From Ureibacillus sinduriensis BLB-1 = JCM 15800 (GTDB lineage Bacteria > Bacillota > Bacilli > Bacillales_A > Planococcaceae): a stretch of 64,000 bases of DNA. The stretch is taken from NCBI RefSeq assembly GCF_000772955.1, contig NZ_JPVO01000046.1:62001-126000 (forward strand), written 5' to 3'. The notes under the pieces were generated by a model. The model saw only the letters and a program-made list of their open reading frames with translations. It did no database searches and had not been told where the DNA came from. Both the position numbers and the translations under genes were made by a program. Shown here piece after piece: positions 31,978 to 40,138 of the stretch. Every line of letters begins with the position of its first letter. Position 1 is the stretch's first letter.

Positions 31978-32439
31978 TTATATATCCGATAGATTTTTAG
32001 ATAAGCGAATCATGTCCCTGCACTGTATACCGTTCTCAAAAATTGCTTCTGGATAATGCTTGATAAAAAAGTCAGAATCAACACCCGTGATTCTAAACCC
32101 GCATTTTTGATATAGCGCTAATTGCCCAATACTTGAATTGCCCGTACCAATTTCAATCGTTTTATAGCCTCTTTCCAATGCAACACGGATTGCATCCAGT
32201 ACCAACAATTTCCCTATCCCTTTGCCCCGGTTTTCTTCAGCTACCGCTATATTCACCAACTCCACTGTAGTTGGCCTTGTCGGCAATAGGACATATACCC
32301 CAACAACTTGTTTGTCACTTTCGGCTATAAAACAGTCCCCCCTTTTTATATATTCCTGAACTATACTTTCCGAAGGGTCAGCCTCCAATAACAATTGCAT
32401 CGGAGGCGTTTCTTGCTTTGCTAGTTTTCTTATATTCAC
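31978..32439 (-). CDS. GNAT family N-acetyltransferase
   Basis: A 153-residue acetyl-CoA-dependent N-acetyltransferase. Motif A ELVNIAVAEENRGKGIGKLLVLDAIRVA carries the acetyl-CoA pyrophosphate loop (R/GxGxG as RGKGIG), followed by motif B LALYQKCGFRITGVDSDFF. The substrate amine is unknown. GTG at 32439 has AAGGTGGG at proper distance; the ATG at 32463 would add 8 residues but overlaps this site. It is flanked by two DUF3953-like genes on the same strand. Confidence 0.87.
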   Translation of the reverse strand: MNIRKLAKQETPPMQLLLEADPSESIVQEYIKRGDCFIAESDKQVVGVYVLLPTRPTTVELVNIAVAEENRGKGIGKLLVLDAIRVALERGYKTIEIGTGNSSIGQLALYQKCGFRITGVDSDFFIKHYPEAIFENGIQCRDMIRLSKNLSDI

Positions 32440-32602
32440 TACTGATCCCACCTTTAGTATCATATCTTTTTGTTTTTTTTAATGTTCCAATAATAAGACC
32501 TGCTTCCCATTACAAAAACCGGCTCCATATTGAATAACATTCTGTTTTATCGAACAACTGGAATCGAAATAATAATGATACATCGCCAGCTTTTAGCTTT
32601 AA

Positions 32603-32827
32603 TTAAAAACTAAGTAGAGCGATTCCAATAACTAACACAGATAAGGGTATAAAGAACATTCCTAAACTATTTTTACCTTTGCTTTTAAATTCTTCTACTC
32701 CCATAATTGCAATAAAAATACCAAGCAATAAAGATGGTATCGGGCTATATGAAAAGTCTTTTGAAACTAACCCGTAGACTGAAAATATAATGACTAATAA
32801 AACGAGTACTACTTTAACAATCTTCAA
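32603..32827 (-). CDS. DUF3953-like small membrane protein (copy 2)
   Basis: A 74-residue, three-helix membrane protein paralogous to the one at 31595: both begin with a Lys-Val hydrophobic helix, have SKDF or TKNF after it and the xMGxEEFKxxxK loop. TTG start at 32827 has GAGGAACTGAG upstream. Function unknown. The two copies bracket an acetyltransferase gene, suggesting local duplication. Confidence 0.6.
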   Translation of the reverse strand: MKIVKVVLVLLVIIFSVYGLVSKDFSYSPIPSLLLGIFIAIMGVEEFKSKGKNSLGMFFIPLSVLVIGIALLSF

Positions 32828-32950
32828 CTCAGTTCCTCCTCAAAAATGGATACACCTGTTGTTTTAATAACTTTTAAGTTCCTATCGCTATTTTAACATT
32901 AATATCCAATTTTACCCAAGAGGCTTCTTAGAGATGGACAAAAGACATAA

Positions 32951-33000
32951 AAGACACATTCCTTATTAAAAAGAATGCGCCCGTTTGTTGGTGAACTTAA
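32951..33000. repeat. Intergenic hairpin repeat, copy 1
   Basis: GACACATTCCTT..AAAGAATGCGCCCGTTTGTTG. Member of the family whose core is GCGCCCGATTGTTGAA after a short hairpin. The remainder of the 427-bp gap 32828-33254 shows nothing else recognisable apart from the next gene's ribosome binding site. Confidence 0.6.
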
Positions 33001-33254
33001 ACATCCTAAGACCTCCTATAATGATTACAGACCACTCAATTTAAGAATATAAAGACGCTGCTAATTTCAGAAATGGCCAAATCGTTGGTTACAATCCATA
33101 ACTTATAGAATTTTTAAAAAGCACTTTATAAATATCTAAAATGCAACGATAGTTAAGATGTGGGGGAAATGAGTAAATCCAGTATTATAGAAGACAACTT
33201 TTCTTCGTCGTTTTTGGGAAGTTATGCTATATTCAAAGTGTTAGGAGTGAGTCG

Positions 33255-33674
33255 ATGAAAAAGTTTTTAACAATTACCTTAATAATCCTTGTTCTACTCG
33301 GAGCAGCCGGCTATGCTGTGTGGCATTTTGGGACAAATATCGCTTCCGAAAAAATATTTGAAAAAGTGGAAACTACTTTGGATGATGAAAATCTGGAAGA
33401 AGTAAAATCCTATATCGAGAACGATCCAGATGTTCAAGAAATTGTAAGCGAGGCAGCAACAATCAATCCGGATACCCTTCCCTTCCAAACAAAGGAAGAA
33501 GCGACACGTGTGATAATTAAAAAAGTGGGCGTGAATCGTTTACTGGATATTCAGGAACAAGCACAAAACGGTTCCATTAGTAAGGATGAAATATTATCCG
33601 AACTTGAAGGTAAACTGTCCGAAGAGGAAATTTCTGCCTTAAAGTATGTTTTATATAAAGAATTAAATAAATAA
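33255..33674 (+). CDS. Membrane-anchored hypothetical protein
   Basis: A 139-residue protein with one N-terminal hydrophobic segment (about 4-24, LTITLIILVLLGAAGYAVW) and a highly acidic, helical remainder rich in Glu and Asp (KVETTLDDENLEEVKSYIEND; ISKDEILSELEGKLSEEEISALK). The topology suggests a cytoplasmic-membrane anchor with an outward-facing acidic domain. ATG at 33255 with TTAGGAGTGAG. Proteins of this size and pattern occur in Bacillales without known function. It stands alone. Confidence 0.7.
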   Translation: MKKFLTITLIILVLLGAAGYAVWHFGTNIASEKIFEKVETTLDDENLEEVKSYIENDPDVQEIVSEAATINPDTLPFQTKEEATRVIIKKVGVNRLLDIQEQAQNGSISKDEILSELEGKLSEEEISALKYVLYKELNK

Positions 33675-33739
33675 AACTGGCTATTTCAAAGAAAAAGCAA
33701 GATTCACTTAGTTACTGTCAATAGAGCAATTTTTTATTT

Positions 33740-33926
33740 ATTGACTCCAACCACGGACAGTATCACGATGTGTCTCGATTTCTGTTAATGGATTGAGTCC
33801 TTTTTTCTTTTCTACTTACCTATTCAACTAATGTTGAATATCCGTCTGTATCATTGTTTCGTGGATGAAGTAGAGCGGGCTTAACATGACTTGCCAATGT
33901 CCTCTAAATACCGTTGAAGTTTCCAC
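33740..33926 (-). other. Gene remnant or dispersed-repeat candidate
   Basis: In the 338-bp gap 33675-34012, a 32-codon ORF on the minus strand (GTG 33926, AAGGAG upstream; VETSTVFRGHWQVMLSPLYF.., stop 33828) is followed in another frame by GLNPLTEIETHRDTVRGWSQ and a stop near 33740. The two pieces read like parts of one decayed unit. Not recognised. Confidence 0.25.
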
Positions 33927-34012
33927 TATTCTCCTTAATGTTTGAAGATGTTTAATAAAGGTTATAAAAAACTATAACGAAATATTAAATAGCATAAAAA
34001 GGAGATGATAGT

Positions 34013-34267
34013 ATGAGTTTCATTTGGTTTCTAATAATTGGTGGGGTCATCGGTTGGCTTGCAGGCATGATCATAGGCAAGGATGTCCCAGGTGGAATTA
34101 TCGGCAATATTATCGCAGGTATTATCGGTGCATGGATTGGTGGTACGCTTCTAGGAAGTTGGGGACCTAAAATTTCTGATTTCTACGTTATCCCTGCTTT
34201 AATTGGAGCAATTATACTTGTGTTCATTGTGAGCTTGATTATGAAATCAATGCGTAAAGCTACCTAA
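34013..34267 (+). CDS. GlsB/YeaQ/YmgE family stress-associated membrane protein
   Basis: An 84-residue, Gly-rich protein with three membrane helices: WFLIIGGVIGWLAGMIIG, GGIIGNIIAGIIGAWIGGTLLG and IPALIGAIILVFIVSLIM. This is the transglycosylase-associated/GlsB family, small membrane proteins usually in general or envelope stress regulons; no enzymatic activity is known. ATG at 34013 with AAAAGGAGATGATAG. No sigma-B promoter of good quality was found upstream, unlike the YflT genes. A strong terminator follows. Confidence 0.88.
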   Translation: MSFIWFLIIGGVIGWLAGMIIGKDVPGGIIGNIIAGIIGAWIGGTLLGSWGPKISDFYVIPALIGAIILVFIVSLIMKSMRKAT

Positions 34268-34326
34268 TGGAAATGGATTTATTAGTTAGTTAGTTCTATA
34301 CACTGTTTATAGCAACAATTTTAAAA

Positions 34327-34366
34327 AAAGCGGCCTTACACGATCTAATCAGTGGAGGGCCGCTTT
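34327..34366 (+). terminator. Terminator of the GlsB-like gene
   Basis: AAAGCGGCCTT pairs with AGGGCCGCTTT, followed by TTACTTTG. Confidence 0.7.
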
Positions 34367-34505
34367 TACTTTGTTCTAATTGTATTATAAAAAGATATTT
34401 TTTATTTTTCCCCACCATCTGAACCCATTACTGAAAAAGGGCAAATTTTCTCTTCAAGAAATACGTGCGATTGTTGAAAAGCTATCAAGAAGAATGTTAA
34501 ATTAT

Positions 34506-34850
34506 TTATTTTCTAATTTCCTCAATGATTGAACTTCCCTCAGTAGCTTCAGAATCAAGCCATTGCCAATTTTCATACAACCTAATGCGCCCATCCGGCA
34601 ATATTTCAGGAGTTGAAATACATTGTCCTCCTCTAATTTCATTTTTGTTGTTTACATGGTTATATCTAAACTGTAAGCAACCGTCTTCCTTTACTACTCC
34701 AACCAAAGTTCCTTTTACAATTTCCCCTCCACTATATGTTGCCGAGATAATCTGCCCCTCTTGTTTGTATTCAAAAATAGTCTTTGAAGAAACTTCACCG
34801 TTAGCTGTATTTTCGATTGAAACAAAGCTACGACCATTATAATTTATCAT
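34506..34850 (-). CDS. Small beta-rich hypothetical protein (often labelled N-acetylglutamate synthase)
   Basis: A 114-residue soluble protein, beginning [21 protein letters not shown] and predicted mostly beta ([39 protein letters not shown]). Homologues in Bacillales carry the automatic label N-acetylglutamate synthase, but no GNAT motif is visible and the label is not supported by sequence. The ATG at 34850 with AAAGGGGAAAGGG upstream is preferred over the in-frame ATG at 34943. Function unknown; monocistronic. Confidence 0.65.
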   Translation of the reverse strand: MINYNGRSFVSIENTANGEVSSKTIFEYKQEGQIISATYSGGEIVKGTLVGVVKEDGCLQFRYNHVNNKNEIRGGQCISTPEILPDGRIRLYENWQWLDSEATEGSSIIEEIRK

Positions 34851-34920
34851 TTCCCTTTCCCCTTTACTCGTTTTTTGAATATTATACCAATTAACGACCT
34901 TTAACATGAAGAAAGCCACC

Positions 34921-34960
34921 TTCTCTATTTCAAAATGCGCCAAATTGTTGATAATTCCAT
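34921..34960. repeat. Intergenic hairpin repeat, copy 2 (partial)
   Basis: TCTATTTCAAAATGCGCC followed by AAATTGTTGATAATTCC; matches the right half of the family. Confidence 0.45.
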
Positions 34961-35034
34961 AATTATTTATGAATCATGGTTTACCGTTGAATGGATAGTG
35001 ACACCTAAAAATTTCTAAAACACTTGTTGTTCGG

Positions 35035-35061
35035 AATATAATCAGTTATACTGATTATATT
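35035..35061. promoter_or_regulatory. MarR operator palindrome at the MarR-rhodanese-EVE operon
   Basis: Perfect 12-bp arms AATATAATCAGT and ACTGATTATATT around TAT. A further half-site (ATACTGATTATT) lies a few bases downstream, before the MarR ribosome binding site. Position and symmetry fit autorepression by the MarR protein encoded at 35092. Confidence 0.72.
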
Positions 35062-35091
35062 AAATACTGATTATTTGAGGAGATGAACATT

Positions 35092-35514
35092 TTGTCAGAT
35101 CAATGGCATCAATCCTATGGTTTTTTGCTTGGAAAAGTTCTTCAGCAAATGGAAGATAAGTTTGCTGAAGGACTCATTCCCTTCAATATTAATGCAAGAC
35201 AATATGGTGTACTTTTATTCATTCAAGGAAACCCTTATTCATCACAGAAAGATATCTCAGAAAATCTAAAGATTGATCGGACTACTATGGTAAGTCATAT
35301 TGACCATTTGGAAACGTTGGGATTTGTTGAGAGATCAAAGAATCCTAATGATAGAAGATCCTACAGTCTACTCATTACTGAAAAAGGAAACGATGTATTG
35401 GATTCACGTTTGGAATTTTTAAACCATATTGAATTAGAAGTTTTAACCCCTTTAAATCCGAATGAGAAGCAACTACTTAAAGATTTACTTGTTAAGGTTT
35501 GGAAGTCATTATAG
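35092..35514 (+). CDS. MarR-family transcriptional regulator
   Basis: A 140-residue winged-helix regulator: LLFIQGNPYSSQKDISENLKIDRTTMVSHIDHLETLGFVERSKNPNDRRSYSLLITEKG is the classical MarR wHTH with the DRR wing at about residues 75-85. No clustered Cys, so a thiol switch is not evident. TTG at 35092 has GAGGAGATG at good spacing; the ATG at 35083 lies within the ribosome binding site itself. First gene of an operon with a rhodanese-like protein and an EVE-domain protein, behind a perfect palindrome. Confidence 0.9.
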   Translation: MSDQWHQSYGFLLGKVLQQMEDKFAEGLIPFNINARQYGVLLFIQGNPYSSQKDISENLKIDRTTMVSHIDHLETLGFVERSKNPNDRRSYSLLITEKGNDVLDSRLEFLNHIELEVLTPLNPNEKQLLKDLLVKVWKSL

Positions 35515-35535
35515 AAAATTGGAGGTTTTATCATT

Positions 35536-35928
35536 ATGAACGCACTTGATTATTTTAATGCACGTCTTCAAGCAACAGTAAGCCCTATGGATTATATGAG
35601 AGGTAAGCAAATGGAACCGGAGAAATACTTTTTAATCGATGTTAGAAACGGTCCAGTTCATGTAAGGAGTGTCACAATCAAGGATGCCCATGTACTACCT
35701 GAGCAAGAATTACTGGACCGATTAAATGAAATACCAAAGGATAAAGAGATTATTGTTTATTGCTGGGATGTCTGGTGCAATACCGCTGCCAAAGTGGCCA
35801 AAGTTTTATTGGAACAAGGCTACAAAGTTAAAGAGTTGACCGGAGGAATTGCGGCATGGCAAGAAATGAACTTTCCTGTCTCGGATACAACTAATATGGA
35901 AAATACCCCCGATAATTGTGGATGCTGA
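35536..35928 (+). CDS. Rhodanese-like domain protein
   Basis: A 130-residue single rhodanese domain: FLIDVRNGPVH (LIDVR motif), IKDAHVLPEQEL, EIIVYCWDVWCNTAAKVAKVLLEQGY and VKELTGGIAAWQ. The predicted active-site Cys is Cys76 in VYCWDVWCN; the loop is atypical, with a second Cys81 instead of the usual CxxGxRS pattern. The C-terminus ends NCGC, so further thiols are present. Such proteins handle sulfane sulfur or act as thiol carriers. ATG at 35536 with TTGGAGG. 21 bp after the MarR gene. Confidence 0.87.
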   Translation: MNALDYFNARLQATVSPMDYMRGKQMEPEKYFLIDVRNGPVHVRSVTIKDAHVLPEQELLDRLNEIPKDKEIIVYCWDVWCNTAAKVAKVLLEQGYKVKELTGGIAAWQEMNFPVSDTTNMENTPDNCGC

Positions 35929-35932
35929 TAGA

Positions 35933-36361
35933 ATGCATAAGAAAACAAAATATTGGATTGGGGTTGCCTCCCGAGAACATGTAATGAAGGGAGTCTGTGG
36001 TGGTTTCGCTCAACTTTGCCATGGAAAAGAGGCTCCCTTAAAAAAGATGGGTGTTGGCGATTGGATTATCTATTACTCTTCAAAGGAAAGTATACAAGAA
36101 TCAATCCCATATCAGAAGTTCACTGCTATAGGCAAAGTTATCGATGATGAGATTTTTCAATTTGATATGGGGAACGATTTCATCCCCTTTCGAAGAAATA
36201 TAGATTTTATTAGTTGCACAGAAACATCGATTCATCCATTAATCCCACAACTGGCTTTTATAAAAAATAAGAAGCATTGGGGTTATCCTTTTCGATTTGG
36301 TCATTTAGAGATAAGTGAAGAAGATTTCAAACTGATTACACAAAAGATGCTTGAAGGTTAA
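35933..36361 (+). CDS. EVE domain-containing protein
   Basis: A 142-residue protein of the EVE/PUA-like superfamily, predicted to bind modified bases in RNA or DNA. Features: YWIGVASREHVMKGVCGGFAQLCHGKEAPLKKMGVGDWIIYYSS at the N-terminus, FTAIGKVIDDEIFQF, and a C-terminal FRFGHLEISEEDFKLI. This fits the stand-alone EVE form (about 140-150 residues). The ATG at 35933, 4 bp after the rhodanese stop, with GGATG upstream, is preferred over the overlapping ATG at 35918. Third gene of the MarR operon; why it is joined to a rhodanese is unknown. Confidence 0.85.
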   Translation: MHKKTKYWIGVASREHVMKGVCGGFAQLCHGKEAPLKKMGVGDWIIYYSSKESIQESIPYQKFTAIGKVIDDEIFQFDMGNDFIPFRRNIDFISCTETSIHPLIPQLAFIKNKKHWGYPFRFGHLEISEEDFKLITQKMLEG

Positions 36362-36481
36362 TGGGGGATTAGCGTTCTAATCTCTCTTTAACTCTATTAT
36401 GGGATCCTCTCTCTGTTCACAACTAATTCTACTTTCTGCTTTTGTGCTATACAATTACAACTTTAACAATCTAGCCTTTTT

Positions 36482-36540
36482 CACGGAGAAATTGCCATCC
36501 TTATTGCAGAAATGCGTCCAGTTGGTGCATTTTAGCTCCT
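36482..36540. repeat. Intergenic hairpin repeat, copy 3
   Basis: AAATTGCCATCCTTATTGCAG..AATGCGTCCAGTTGGTGCA; diverged member of the family, overlapping the end of the headless ORF at 36532. Confidence 0.45.
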
Positions 36541-36693
36541 TTTTTTATTTTGTTTTAAAACAAGATAAATTAAAAGAGTGATGATTGCAGTGTTTTGGAT
36601 AGCTAAAACGCTAATACCTATGACAGTTTCGTTATTGGATTGAGCACCCAATATACTGCCTAGAACGCTAAAGCTAATAACTATCAGTCCTAA
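36532..36693 (-). pseudogene. Headless small membrane protein ORF
   Basis: A 53-codon open frame on the minus strand reading as a two-helix membrane protein (GLIVISFSVLGSILGA ... NTAIITLLIYLVLKQNKKRS, stop TAA 36532). It begins directly after a TAG stop with no start codon or ribosome binding site, 10 bp downstream of the membrane protein gene at 36704. Probably the 3' remnant of a truncated gene; it could also be expressed only if fused by frameshift. Confidence 0.45.
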
Positions 36694-36703
36694 CTATCTA
36701 CTA

Positions 36704-37417
36704 TTAAAAAAGCTTTACAACATACATAATAAAAGTAACTACTATTAATACAGGCATGGCTTGCTGTGGCAATAGCAGTTCGATTTTGCGTCTAAATATA
36801 AATGCCACAATGAATATAAAGATTACTAAATACAACAAATAGCCTTCCTCTGCGATGATAGGCGTTGCAGGTGTAAGAAATAAAATGGTAAAAGCCATTA
36901 AGAAAAACACAAGACGTCCTAGAATTTGTGTTGCACGCAGTGATTTCTTTGCCGCAAGTATTAAAAATGGCATTGAAATGACCATGCCACCAATTACCCC
37001 TCCTGGAATAATAGTATGTTCTATTTGCATCGCAATGTATAGCGTCACGAATAATAGAGCCGCTGTTAATGCATCTACTGCCATCCTATTTGTGCGATAA
37101 ACATAAAGGCATATTAGTAGACAAAGCAGCATCCCTAGCAAAACCAACGCATTCAGCGTTTCTTGAAAAATTAAAATATCTCCAATCGTTAATAATGCAT
37201 ACCATGTGATCAAAACAAACAGCCATTTATGTAAGGCTTCAAACTTTGTTTGCTGCACTAGCTTTTCCCATCCAATTGTAAAGACAACATAAATAAGACC
37301 GGTCAATGCCGCCATATAAACATCCCGCATAATATTTTCTTCTGGATCGAACATTGTAAGCGTCAATAAAATAATTGTACATATATATGTAAGTATCAAT
37401 CCTAACGTTTTCTTCAT
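36704..37417 (-). CDS. Hypothetical multi-helix membrane protein
   Basis: A 237-residue protein with seven or eight predicted membrane helices and very short loops, starting MKKTLGLILTYICTIILLTLTMFDPEENIMRD. No soluble domain and no motif that I recognise; PGGVIGGMVISMPFLILAAKK is the only Gly-rich segment. ATG at 37417 with ATAGGAGGAATC is preferred over an in-frame start at 37441. Same strand as a headless membrane ORF immediately downstream. Confidence 0.65.
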   Translation of the reverse strand: MKKTLGLILTYICTIILLTLTMFDPEENIMRDVYMAALTGLIYVVFTIGWEKLVQQTKFEALHKWLFVLITWYALLTIGDILIFQETLNALVLLGMLLCLLICLYVYRTNRMAVDALTAALLFVTLYIAMQIEHTIIPGGVIGGMVISMPFLILAAKKSLRATQILGRLVFFLMAFTILFLTPATPIIAEEGYLLYLVIFIFIVAFIFRRKIELLLPQQAMPVLIVVTFIMYVVKLF

Positions 37418-37497
37418 AGCGATTCCTCCTATCACTATCATTATGGCACAAATATTTTAGAAAAAAGTGTATTCATACCATTTAAACAAAATAAAAA

Positions 37498-37520
37498 GCA
37501 CCCTTACCAGGTTCTGGTGC
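37498..37520 (-). terminator. Hairpin with U-run on the minus strand
   Basis: GCACC..GGTGC stem with an inner CCAG/CTGG; CTTTTTATTTTG follows on the minus strand. It may end transcripts coming from the 37875 gene. Confidence 0.45.
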
Positions 37521-37670
37521 AAAACTAATTTGGTAGAAACATAGTCCCCCATACTCTATAAATTCAAGAATTATGATGTTATGCCAAATAATCTAGGTAT
37601 GAATCCAATCTCATTCAGTTTTCTTCCTGGGAGTTGTCTTTTATGAACTAACCGGTACTTAAAGAGAAAT

Positions 37671-37745
37671 GAGCGCTTATCCTTTTTCAAGGATAGCGCC
37701 CGGTTGTTGAAAATCGGTATTCAACTAAAGCTCTTGTTAATTTAA
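37671..37745. repeat. Intergenic hairpin repeat, copy 4
   Basis: GAGCGCTTATCC / GGATAGCGCCCGGTTGTTGAA then ATCGGTATTCAACTAAAGC. With the hairpin at 37498 it accounts for most recognisable structure in the 457-bp gap 37418-37874. Confidence 0.6.
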
Positions 37746-37874
37746 GAGGTAATAATAAAAATTGCAGATTTATAGCATGAATAAATTGTCAATAATTGCC
37801 CGTTTTTTATTCAGATGGCATCTGCCAAAGCGGTGTTTGAGAGCTCTTCTCCTTAATTTCGCATTTCAATAAAG

Positions 37875-38258
37875 TTACTTTTTATTTTTAGGAAAAAATT
37901 TAATACAGCAATTTTCGTTTTGATTTAAGATTTGTAAATCTTCAATAGTTATTTGCTGTGGATTTATTCGATGTATGTTTTTAGAAGGCACTTTTTCACT
38001 ATGCCATATTGACCAAAATTCCACTCGGTTTTGTTCTTCAACATTTTCCTTAATATAGTCAACAAGTTGGTTTAAAAACGTGTCATTTGTATTGCCTCTC
38101 ACCTTGTAGATCTTAGGCTTTTGAATTTGCCCCCCTCCCGCCACAGGAGGATTTTTTCTACATGGAAGAACTTCAAACTGATCCCCAAAATGGTATTCTT
38201 CCAAAGTTATAACAGTCGGTAAAGGCTTTTTTGAAGCAAAATAACGATAAAGGCTCAT
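37875..38258 (-). CDS. Hypothetical protein
   Basis: A 127-residue soluble protein, starting MSLYRYFASKKPLPTVITLEEYHFG. It contains a short Gly-Gly-Gly loop (VAGGGQIQKPKIY), a FWSIWHSEKVPSKNIH segment and ends with CCIKFFPKNKK. The mix of beta and alpha segments suggests a real folded protein, but I recognise no family. ATG at 38258 with AGAAAGAGGAAG. Monocistronic between two repeat copies. Confidence 0.55.
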   Translation of the reverse strand: MSLYRYFASKKPLPTVITLEEYHFGDQFEVLPCRKNPPVAGGGQIQKPKIYKVRGNTNDTFLNQLVDYIKENVEEQNRVEFWSIWHSEKVPSKNIHRINPQQITIEDLQILNQNENCCIKFFPKNKK

Positions 38259-38345
38259 TATCTTCCTCTTTCTAAATAGTTTAAATTAAGTGTAATAATA
38301 TTACAAACAATCGTTTGGGAACATTTCATAAAAGGAGGTTGCTAC

Positions 38346-38425
38346 ACAATCCGGCCCTTTTCATGAAGAAAGATGCAATTCTTACTGCAGAATCGCCCCC
38401 GATTGTGGAATATCGATTGTATTAG
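38346..38425. repeat. Intergenic hairpin repeat, copy 5
   Basis: CCGGCCCTTTTCATGAA, AGATGCAATTCTTACTGCAG, AATCGCCCCCGATTGTGGAA; closest to copy 6. Confidence 0.6.
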
Positions 38426-38481
38426 AAAAGGGAATAATAAAATTGTTTAATTCAAAAGTAAGTATTAGCGTTTACTCCCCA

Positions 38482-39168
38482 TTATAAGTTGAGTTTCCCA
38501 CCATGATAACAATAGTAATTTTCAGCTTTAAGATTTTTAATCTTTGTCAGAGATTGTTTTGCTTTCTCAACATTTAAACAAAAGTTTGGATTGGCAATGA
38601 CTAATTCATGGTTCTCTATAACCGCTGCATCACCTGTAATTACACTTTTTACACTTGGAAAATATAATGAAATATGCCCTGAAGTATGCCCTGGTGTTGC
38701 TACTACCCTACATTTATTATCTAAAATCATATCACCATCATGTACCTTTTCATCAATTGAAACATGCTTCAAATTCTTTAATTGCTGTATAAACCATTTA
38801 CCAAATTCAATTTCCTCTTTTGGCATACTTTCTAGCATTTCTTCGGCTTGAACCAATCTCTCTGACTTCACTTCACCACTAATGTATTTTGATTCAATTT
38901 CACTAGCTATAATGTTGATCCAAGGATACTTTTCTTTGAAATCATATAAAGAGCCTATATGATCATCATCATAGTGAGTAATAATTATATTCTTTAAATT
39001 CTTCATTTCATATCCATTTTTTAAAATTTCATTTTCAATTAAAGTTAAAAAATTTGTATACCCTGTATCGACCAAGGTCAGTTCATTATTTAATATAATT
39101 AAGCTGGGATAAATGTAATTTTTTTGTCCGTTAAATTCAAATTCAATTGGGAGTTCTAATATTTTCAT
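38482..39168 (-). CDS. MBL-fold metallo-hydrolase with altered metal motif
   Basis: A 228-residue metallo-beta-lactamase-fold protein. The motif normally HxHxDH reads HYDDDH (ITHYDDDHIGSLYDF near 64-78), followed by the later ligands in VVATPGHTSGHISLYFP (His), VITGDAAV (Asp) and NYYCYHGG (His). Replacement of the second His by Asp is seen in a subgroup of the fold, so an active enzyme is plausible; the class ranges from hydrolases to quorum-quenching lactonases. ATG at 39168 with GGAGGTATAAAA. Monocistronic. Substrate unknown. Confidence 0.85.
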   Translation of the reverse strand: MKILELPIEFEFNGQKNYIYPSLIILNNELTLVDTGYTNFLTLIENEILKNGYEMKNLKNIIITHYDDDHIGSLYDFKEKYPWINIIASEIESKYISGEVKSERLVQAEEMLESMPKEEIEFGKWFIQQLKNLKHVSIDEKVHDGDMILDNKCRVVATPGHTSGHISLYFPSVKSVITGDAAVIENHELVIANPNFCLNVEKAKQSLTKIKNLKAENYYCYHGGKLNL

Positions 39169-39440
39169 TTTTATACCTCCATCATATTATTCCAAGAATA
39201 TATTTGTTTAAAACGAATCCCCAATAAAGGAAACTAAAAGTAAAAAACAAACACAAATATCGTTAAGGATTTTGGTAATTTATCATAAAAGTATATTAGT
39301 GCTTATCCAATTAGTATGTGAATGAAAGCAAAAAGAACAAGACCTATGCTCAACACATCTTACCTCTATAGTACCATTTTCCATAATGGAAAATAATCCA
39401 TTTTTCCACTACTCTGCACCTTTAGTTCACTTAGTCTTGC

Positions 39441-39530
39441 TCCAGAAATGGCCCTTTTCATGAATAAAGGCGCAAATCTTATTAAAGAAACGCGCCCGAT
39501 TGTTGAACATCGTTATTCAGCTATAGCCTT
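39441..39530. repeat. Intergenic hairpin repeat, copy 6 (fullest copy)
   Basis: AATGGCCCTTTTCATGAA, AAGGCGCAAATCTTATTAA, AGAAACGCGCCCGATTGTTG, then AACATCGTTATTCAGCTATA. This is the clearest copy and defines the family order. It is the only feature seen in the 420-bp gap 39169-39588. Confidence 0.65.
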
Positions 39531-39588
39531 CATTTGAACAATAAACTAATAAAGAATTATAACGATATATTTCTGTTTATTTTGGTTC

Positions 39589-39897
39589 CTAATTATTTTT
39601 TTGAGTTTCTAACATAGCAATCTTTTTATTCCGAACCTTTTGAGTAAAATTAATAAGATTAATAACTATGGATTGTACTGACATAGCCAGAATGATAAGC
39701 ATTAAATGTGATTCAGAGAAAAGTAAGTGACATAATAAATAGAAAATTGGTGCAGATGAAAGAAATGAAACATACTCATTTTTGCTTAAAATTAATATTA
39801 TTGTTGAAATACATGATGTTACAAATAAAAGCTCTAATAAAATCCATAAATCACTTGCATTAAATATCAGACTAATTAAGTCATTAAAATAAGACAT
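39589..39897 (-). CDS. Small hypothetical membrane protein
   Basis: A 102-residue protein with three predicted membrane helices (WILLELLFVTSCISTIILIL; VSFLSSAPIFYLLCHLLF; LMLIILAMSVQSIVINLINF) and a charged C-terminus (QKVRNKKIAMLETQKNN). ATG at 39897 with GGAGGGGATAT. Not recognised; resembles small three-helix proteins of unknown function common in this part of the window. Confidence 0.55.
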   Translation of the reverse strand: MSYFNDLISLIFNASDLWILLELLFVTSCISTIILILSKNEYVSFLSSAPIFYLLCHLLFSESHLMLIILAMSVQSIVINLINFTQKVRNKKIAMLETQKNN

Positions 39898-40080
39898 TAT
39901 ATATCCCCTCCATTATTTGGATATACCAACAATTATATGGGATTATTTTGAAATCTACAAACCTTGATTTAAACCTCATAAATCATAAAAAAGTTACTAA
40001 ACTCTCCCTTTAGTTTAAATACAACTTCTTCATAATTGTACCTTTAATATTTAAATGGTCCATTTTAAAAAAAGTGTTAT

Positions 40081-40125
40081 TCAACAATATGGCCCTTTGT
40101 TGAAGATAGTCATTCAAGTTAAGTC
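40081..40125. repeat. Intergenic hairpin repeat, copy 7 (partial)
   Basis: TTCAACAATATGGCCCTTTG then TTGAAGATAGTCATTCAAG; left and right parts of the family without the central hairpin. Confidence 0.4.
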
Positions 40126-40138
40126 CATGAGAATTAAT

